NCBI GenBank assembly: GCA_021399435.1
Contig: JAJTUP010000014.1
Coordinates: forward strand, 558,001-622,000
DNA length: 64,000 nt
Direction: 5' to 3'
Source of the DNA: Diaporthe sp. PMI_573
Lineage: Eukaryota; Ascomycota; Sordariomycetes; Diaporthales; Diaporthaceae
The translations under genes and the position numbers were made by a program. Numbering within the stretch: position 1 is the stretch's first letter; the number at the start of each line of letters is the position of its first letter. The notes under the pieces were generated by a model. That model was not told where the DNA came from. It did not search any database and saw only the letters and a list, made by a program, of their open reading frames with translations. Of this stretch, positions 59,454 to 64,000 are shown piece by piece.

Positions 59454-61421
59454 CTACGCCCGCTTGCCCTTTTGCTTCTCGATCTTTCTCCTCTTGGACC
59501 GCAGCTTCTCGTCCTCGGCGCTCTTCTTGGTGTTGGTATACTGCATCTGCTCAAACAGCTTCCTCTTCTTCTTGCTCAGCATACCCTTGGCCCTCTCCAA
59601 TTCCTCGGCCTCCTCCTTGGTCTTCTTCTCCAGGACCTTGCGGGCCTCGGCCTTCTTCTTCTCCTTGGGCGTCTGCTGCTTGGACTTGACTGTCTTGCCC
59701 GTCAGCTCAGCCTCCAGTTCCAGTTGCCTTTGTGCTGCCGCCGATCCTTCCTCGTCCGAACCCTCCCCGCCGTCCTCCTCTCCCGAGAAGCCTCCGAACG
59801 TATCTTCCTGGGCATCCTCTTCATCCTCCGAGTTATCAGCATCCATGCCAGTTGCCTCCTCGTCAATCTCAGCATCGCTGTCCGCCAAAGCCTCCGCCTC
59901 AGTCTGTTGCTCCTCAAGGGCGATAGTAGGATCGTACTGGCCCCGGACGGCCTTCACGAAGGGGCTCAGATGCGGCGGCAGCTCAGCTCCCGGGGCATAA
60001 AGGTTGGTGTCCTTCAGCTCCTCTTCGTTGATCGAGTCCCAAACCCACTGCGGCTGCACATAGATCCGACCGGGTACCCTCTGGTTCGGGGCAAGCTTTT
60101 GAGAGGTCTGGTTGTCCTCTCCGTCGCCATTGGCCTCCACAGCAGCTTGAACAAGTGGCCTGTCGACGATCTGGTGTGTTATCGCCGGGTCAAGCTCGTT
60201 CGTGGTAAATGCACCTTCGCCCAACACCGAGTCCCACCCTATGCGCTTGCAACCAAAGGAGCGCAGAATCAGCTCGAGTGGCTGCCGAGGTGTCTCACGT
60301 CCGAGGAAGAATGTACATTTTGAGAATAGTTGGGAAGGGTCGTTGGTGCTGTATGAAGGCTGCGGGAGGAGATCGCCTCCAGGGACCGCGGGCTCGAATT
60401 TGTCAATGGCGTCCGTAGGTTCCTCTTCATTCTCCTCGTCCGCATCCTCGCCCTTCTTGTCGTCGCCATTCGTCTCGCCATCCCTCATTTCCCGCACCAG
60501 TTTGTTGACCTGAGCCTGGACCTTGGGGTCGGGGCCGTGCTCGCTCTCTCCATTTGTCAGTTGCTTGGGCTCCTCTTGAGTAGTTGCAATGTTGACCCCC
60601 TCCAGGGTGAAGGCGCCCAGCTCTCCACCTTGATCATCCTTGGTCTGGTCGAATTTCGGTGGGTATTTCAGGCCAATCGAGGTGTATAGCCTATAGTTGA
60701 CGAAGCTCAAAAGCGTCATGTAGAACTCAACAAAGGTACCCATGATCCGGAAGTCGACATCCCCAACCACTCGCTGGTTGAACTTGTACGGTACCAGCCA
60801 AAGGACGTCCTCGCCTTGAATGTTGGCCTGGTAATATATGCCCTTGATCGACAAGAAAGACTTCTGCAGGCTGTGCGATACAATCAGATAGTGTTCGAAT
60901 TCCAGGCACAGTTTCTCGCAGCGAGCGATCATCTTGGCGGGGACGGTTGAGGTGGACGGCAGGTTGGCGAAGAGGAACAGCATGGACAAGCAGTCGTCAA
61001 GGTCCCGAACGGCATCGATGAATGTAGGATAACGTTCTCTTATGACATGGTCGAGGGTATAGCGTGGCTTGCCGTTCTTCTCCGGGCGGACTGCATTGCG
61101 CTCGAGACGGGCGGCGTCGCCAACATCTCCACGACCGAGGGCGCGCGAGATCTTCTTCTCGAGAGCCTTCTGGTCGCGAAACTTCTGGAGAAGCGGCTCA
61201 TGGAGCAGGTACTGAATGTCCTTGGAATAGTAGAAGGTGGTCGAGGGGGTGGAAGTCTTGGAAGCCTTCTTCTTGTCCCTTGGCTCTCGCGGGTAGATGC
61301 CCTTCCAGATGCATAGCTTTCGAAAGTCGGGCAGGCTGAGCTGCAGCTTCTTGATAGCCTGGTTGCGGCTGATGAAGTTTTTGGCGTTTCCAGCCTCTCC
61401 CTTCTTCTTGATGCGGCCCAT
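59454..61421 (-). CDS. NOP7: Pescadillo homologue Nop7, ribosome biogenesis
   Basis: Nucleolar protein of the Nop7-Erb1-Ytm1 (PeBoW) complex, needed for 27S pre-rRNA processing and 60S subunit assembly. Single exon, 655 residues from ATG 61421. The N-terminal pescadillo domain is clear ([92 protein letters not shown]). A BRCT domain follows at about 345-460 ([30 protein letters not shown], and [13 protein letters not shown]). The C-terminal third is an acidic low-complexity stretch and then a Lys/Glu coiled-coil with a basic end ([15 protein letters not shown]). Its start is divergent from GAB1. Confidence 0.96.
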   Translation of the reverse strand: MGRIKKKGEAGNAKNFISRNQAIKKLQLSLPDFRKLCIWKGIYPREPRDKKKASKTSTPSTTFYYSKDIQYLLHEPLLQKFRDQKALEKKISRALGRGDVGDAARLERNAVRPEKNGKPRYTLDHVIRERYPTFIDAVRDLDDCLSMLFLFANLPSTSTVPAKMIARCEKLCLEFEHYLIVSHSLQKSFLSIKGIYYQANIQGEDVLWLVPYKFNQRVVGDVDFRIMGTFVEFYMTLLSFVNYRLYTSIGLKYPPKFDQTKDDQGGELGAFTLEGVNIATTQEEPKQLTNGESEHGPDPKVQAQVNKLVREMRDGETNGDDKKGEDADEENEEEPTDAIDKFEPAVPGGDLLPQPSYSTNDPSQLFSKCTFFLGRETPRQPLELILRSFGCKRIGWDSVLGEGAFTTNELDPAITHQIVDRPLVQAAVEANGDGEDNQTSQKLAPNQRVPGRIYVQPQWVWDSINEEELKDTNLYAPGAELPPHLSPFVKAVRGQYDPTIALEEQQTEAEALADSDAEIDEEATGMDADNSEDEEDAQEDTFGGFSGEEDGGEGSDEEGSAAAQRQLELEAELTGKTVKSKQQTPKEKKKAEARKVLEKKTKEEAEELERAKGMLSKKKRKLFEQMQYTNTKKSAEDEKLRSKRRKIEKQKGKRA

Positions 61422-61815
61422 TTTGCTGGTGCTTGACTTCCAATCGTCGACCTTGGAAAAATAAGTTGGACCGGCGCAGCGAGAGAAGGCGCCTCCAATT
61501 TTCCCAAGCGCACTCTGCTCCTCTTAACTTTTCATCGATAAGGAACTTTTTCGACTTCTGCCGTATTCACCGCCCGCCTTATTAAGGTTAGCGCAGACTT
61601 TGGTGCAGGGGTAGGCTCTCGGCTTGGTTCAGGGGTCTGATGTACTGCTGTATGTACCTAGGTACTCCAGCCAAGCCAGGCACCGCGGCTCAAGCCAGCA
61701 AGCTCCGAAGCCAGCCTGGCAGAGCTCCGGTCCAACTGCCCAGCCAGACAGCATCGACGGCACCTCTCCCGACTGCAACCCGCACCCGCACCTTTCGCAT
61801 GGGGATGGCCCAGAG
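61422..61815. promoter_or_regulatory. Divergent promoter of NOP7 and GAB1
   Basis: The 394 bases separate the two start codons and contain no gene. Short A/T runs (GAAAAATAA near the NOP7 side; CTTTTTCGA centrally) are present; I do not assign factors. Confidence 0.5.
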
Positions 61816-63219
61816 ATGAACGGGTCAAATCCAAGCCTGAAAAGGCTGCAAGGCCTCTACCTGGCTGCCGCCGTCCTGCGACTTGTCTTGTTCTTCGCCT
61901 TCCCAGGCTTACCAGAACTGGTGGCCGGGCGAGTCGAGGTGTCGACTCCCGTCACCAGCTTCAAACGATGTATGCCACCCCTTTTGCTCCTGGGCCGGCC
62001 CCATGGCTCTGTTCGCGCTGACCATTGTCACAGTACAAGAGGGTCTCTTCCTCTATAACCATAATGTTTCGCCCTACGATGGCGGCGTCTACCACCAAGC
62101 GCCCTTGCTGCTGCCCGTCCTGTCCCTCCTCCCGAGCTTCGCCTCCTGGCCCGTCTTTACATATCTGCTGTATATAGCGGTCGACCTCCTCAGCGCCAAT
62201 TCTCTAATAGCCATTGCCGATTCCGGGGAGTCCGCCCAGACTTTGCGGTTCACCTCTCCGAGGAGGGACAAGAGATGGAGTGGCTTTGTGGTTGCTGCAC
62301 TGTGAGACTTCACCATCTTGGCGCAATTTCTCGGACTTTTGAGAGAACTGACCTGGGCCCTCCTAGCTTTCTATTCAACCCATTCACAATCGCGACTTGT
62401 ATCGGAAGACCTACGAGTGTCTTCACGACATGCGCCATCCTGCACGCCGTCGCAAAGGCAGCCACTGGTGCTCCGTACAGCGCGGTGATCGCCATGTCTT
62501 TCGCCGCATACCTGTCCATGTACCCGGCCCTCTTACTACCGCCTTTGGCGCTCTTGGCTTATGATCGAAGCCTTGGGCAAGAGAAAACGCAACCTCTGGC
62601 TTTCGTGGCCAAGTTTGTTGGCGTTGCGACAGCCACCGTCTCGGTCCTATTCCAGATGTCCTACTTCATTACTGGCTCATGGGAATTTCTCTCTTCGACC
62701 TACGGCATCCAACTCACGCTTACCGATCTAACCCCAAACGTCGGGCTGTGGTGGTACTTCTTCATCGAGATGTTTGACTCCTTCAGGTCATTCTTCTTGG
62801 CCGTCTTCTGGCTGCACTTGTCTTCGTATGTCGCCGCTTTGAGTCTGCGCATTCGTTCACAGCCTCTGTTTGTGATCACGCTACTGCTGGGTATCTTTGG
62901 GATATTCAAGCCATACCCCAGTATCAGTGACACATCACTCTTCCTCGCGATGGTCCCGCTCTACAGGCACGTCTTCCCCTTGATGCGGTATACTTTCGTG
63001 GTCCCCTCGACAATATTGTACGCCACGTTCTTGGGACCTGCGTTCTACTACCTATGGATATACGCAGGTAGCGGTAACGCCAATTTCTTCTACGCAATCA
63101 CCTTGGTGTGGAGCTTGGGCCAGAGCTTGCTCGTTAGTGATCTCACTTTCGCAGCGCTCCGGGACGAGTGGGAACTCGCCAGGCCAGAAATGGTCGGCAA
63201 GGAAATTAGACAGATTTAG
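61816..63219 (+). CDS. GAB1: GPI transamidase subunit GAB1 / PIG-U
   Basis: Multi-spanning ER membrane subunit of the GPI transamidase that attaches GPI anchors to proteins. Exons 61816-61969, 62034-62301 and 62367-63219 join in phase to 424 residues. Family landmarks are LRLVLFFAFPGLPE, STPVTSFKRLQEGLFLYNHN across the first intron, VSPYDGGVYHQAPLLLP, FLFNPFTIATCIGRPTS across the second, AYLSMYPALLLPPLALL, TPNVGLWWYFFIEMFDSFR and FKPYPSISDTSLFL. About eight or more hydrophobic helices are visible. The frame is open upstream of the chosen ATG, but the protein begins naturally here for this family. The gene ends 109 bases from the convergent O-methyltransferase. Confidence 0.93.
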
Positions 63220-63328
63220 AAAGACTCAACACGGCGATCAATGCGCGGACGAATTACATTTGCATACCAGTTCTCCTGCTCGGCCTGTCGACCAACTGGC
63301 AAGGCACATCTGTGCCAGGTTGTGAGCT

Positions 63329-64000
63329 TCAGTTGAGCAGGGGCTTCTTCGCCGCAATGATTACGGCATCATCGAACCTGGTGAACTTCCTTATATCCTT
63401 GATTTGCAGCCCAGCTTGGTCCAACAACCGTCGCAAAGAACTCTCTCGCCTCTCCTGTGCGTCGAACATTACCTTCATGGCGATACTCAACGCCGCCGTG
63501 TACTCATTTCCGGGCGTTCCAACCGCCGGCTTGTCGTCGGGCAGGACCTTATCATCGATCACAACAACACTGTCAGCCCCAAGAGCTGAGACCTGAGACT
63601 TCAGAATGCGGACGCATGCATCATCGTCGAAGTTGTGGAGAATCTGGCGGAAGTAGTAGACACGAGCGCCTAATCTGTCAGACTCGATGGACTTGTTGCA
63701 ATGGGATCTCTCCACGCCTACCTTTAATGGGCTGCTCTGTGAAGAAGTCATAGGGCATCTTCTCCATGCCTTCCACCTCGAGCGCCGTTTCAAGCACATA
63801 GGATTGATCCTGCAAGACGACCCGGCCCTTGAGGTCAGGCAGGGATTTCTTGAGCGCCGCACACTGTGATCCATTGCCACCACCGACGTCGACAAACACA
63901 ACATCGTCAGGCTGTAAGTCTTGGGCGAACTCTGCCGCAAATGGCACCACGTCTAGCCACGTCGGCAGGCTGGCGAATTGCTCCTTCATGAAGTTATGGA
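63329..64000 (-). CDS. SAM-dependent O-methyltransferase, 5' part outside the window
   Basis: The C-terminal catalytic part of a COMT-type O-methyltransferase (PF00891). Exons are 64000-63722 (continuing past the edge) and 63669-63329, joined across a 52-base intron. The acceptor at 63670 is used because the nearer CAG site would bring in a stop at once. The SAM-binding glycine motif is VFVDVGGGNGSQ, the YDFFTEQPIKG and YYFRQILHNF segments follow, and the His in ILHNF fits the catalytic base position. The C-terminus ends AVIIAAKKPLLN. About 206 residues are visible of an expected 350-450. Such enzymes often belong to secondary-metabolite clusters; whether one lies to the right cannot be seen. 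Confidence 0.88.

Noticed and set aside
1..64000. CRISPR arrays, rRNA genes, replication origins
   Set aside because: No regularly spaced repeats or rRNA-like sequence is seen, and the window is eukaryotic, where CRISPR arrays are not expected.

Overview
The window reads as nuclear DNA of a filamentous ascomycete (Pezizomycotina, most likely a Sordariomycete). The genes carry short GT-AG introns of about 50-135 bases with visible branch sites. The families are typical of these fungi: HET domain, NB-ARC/TPR receptor, PTH11-like rhodopsin, kinesin-5 with a BimC box, Rrn9, Nop7 and the PIG-U/GAB1 GPI transamidase subunit. A transposon in the window has in-frame stops of the kind left by C-to-T mutation of CpA (RIP-like). 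I cannot name the species.

Layout. 1-26 kb is very gene-poor: a four-exon family-2 glycosyltransferase (5994-7693, minus), a serine-rich conserved protein (23085-24554, plus), and about 15 kb between them in which I find no supported gene. An amidase-signature enzyme follows (26448-28538, plus).

About 28.6-46.3 kb is an accessory island. It holds a membrane-anchored fungal protein broken by a stop codon (29265-30717, minus), a decayed Mutator-like transposon with perfect 58-base terminal inverted repeats (30808-33844), and an NB-ARC/TPR NOD-like receptor with a DUF7708-type N-terminus (34254-37912, plus). Next come a HET-domain gene (38206-40287, minus), a relic of a second HET copy (about 40771-40881), a HExxHxxGxxH metalloprotease without an evident signal peptide (42330-43827, plus) and a frameshifted one-TM protein (45307-46324, minus). 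A diverged direct repeat of about 150 bases (28594-28743 and 37932-38078) brackets exactly the membrane-protein/transposon/receptor segment. With the transposon removed, the membrane-protein gene and the receptor are a divergent pair sharing a short promoter. This looks like a fungal allorecognition or cell-death (heterokaryon incompatibility or immunity) locus in turnover, and it is the part of the window most likely to contain something undescribed.

47.6-64 kb is dense, conserved housekeeping DNA: a PTH11-like rhodopsin-domain membrane protein, a UPF0183/PHAF1-like protein divergent from kinesin-5, a type II HAD hydrolase, an Rrn9-domain protein with a C2H2 finger, Nop7/pescadillo, GAB1/PIG-U, and the 3' part of an O-methyltransferase that runs off the right edge. 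The Rrn9-like and Nop7 genes lie in tandem on one strand and both belong to ribosome production. Nop7 and GAB1 share a 394-base divergent promoter.
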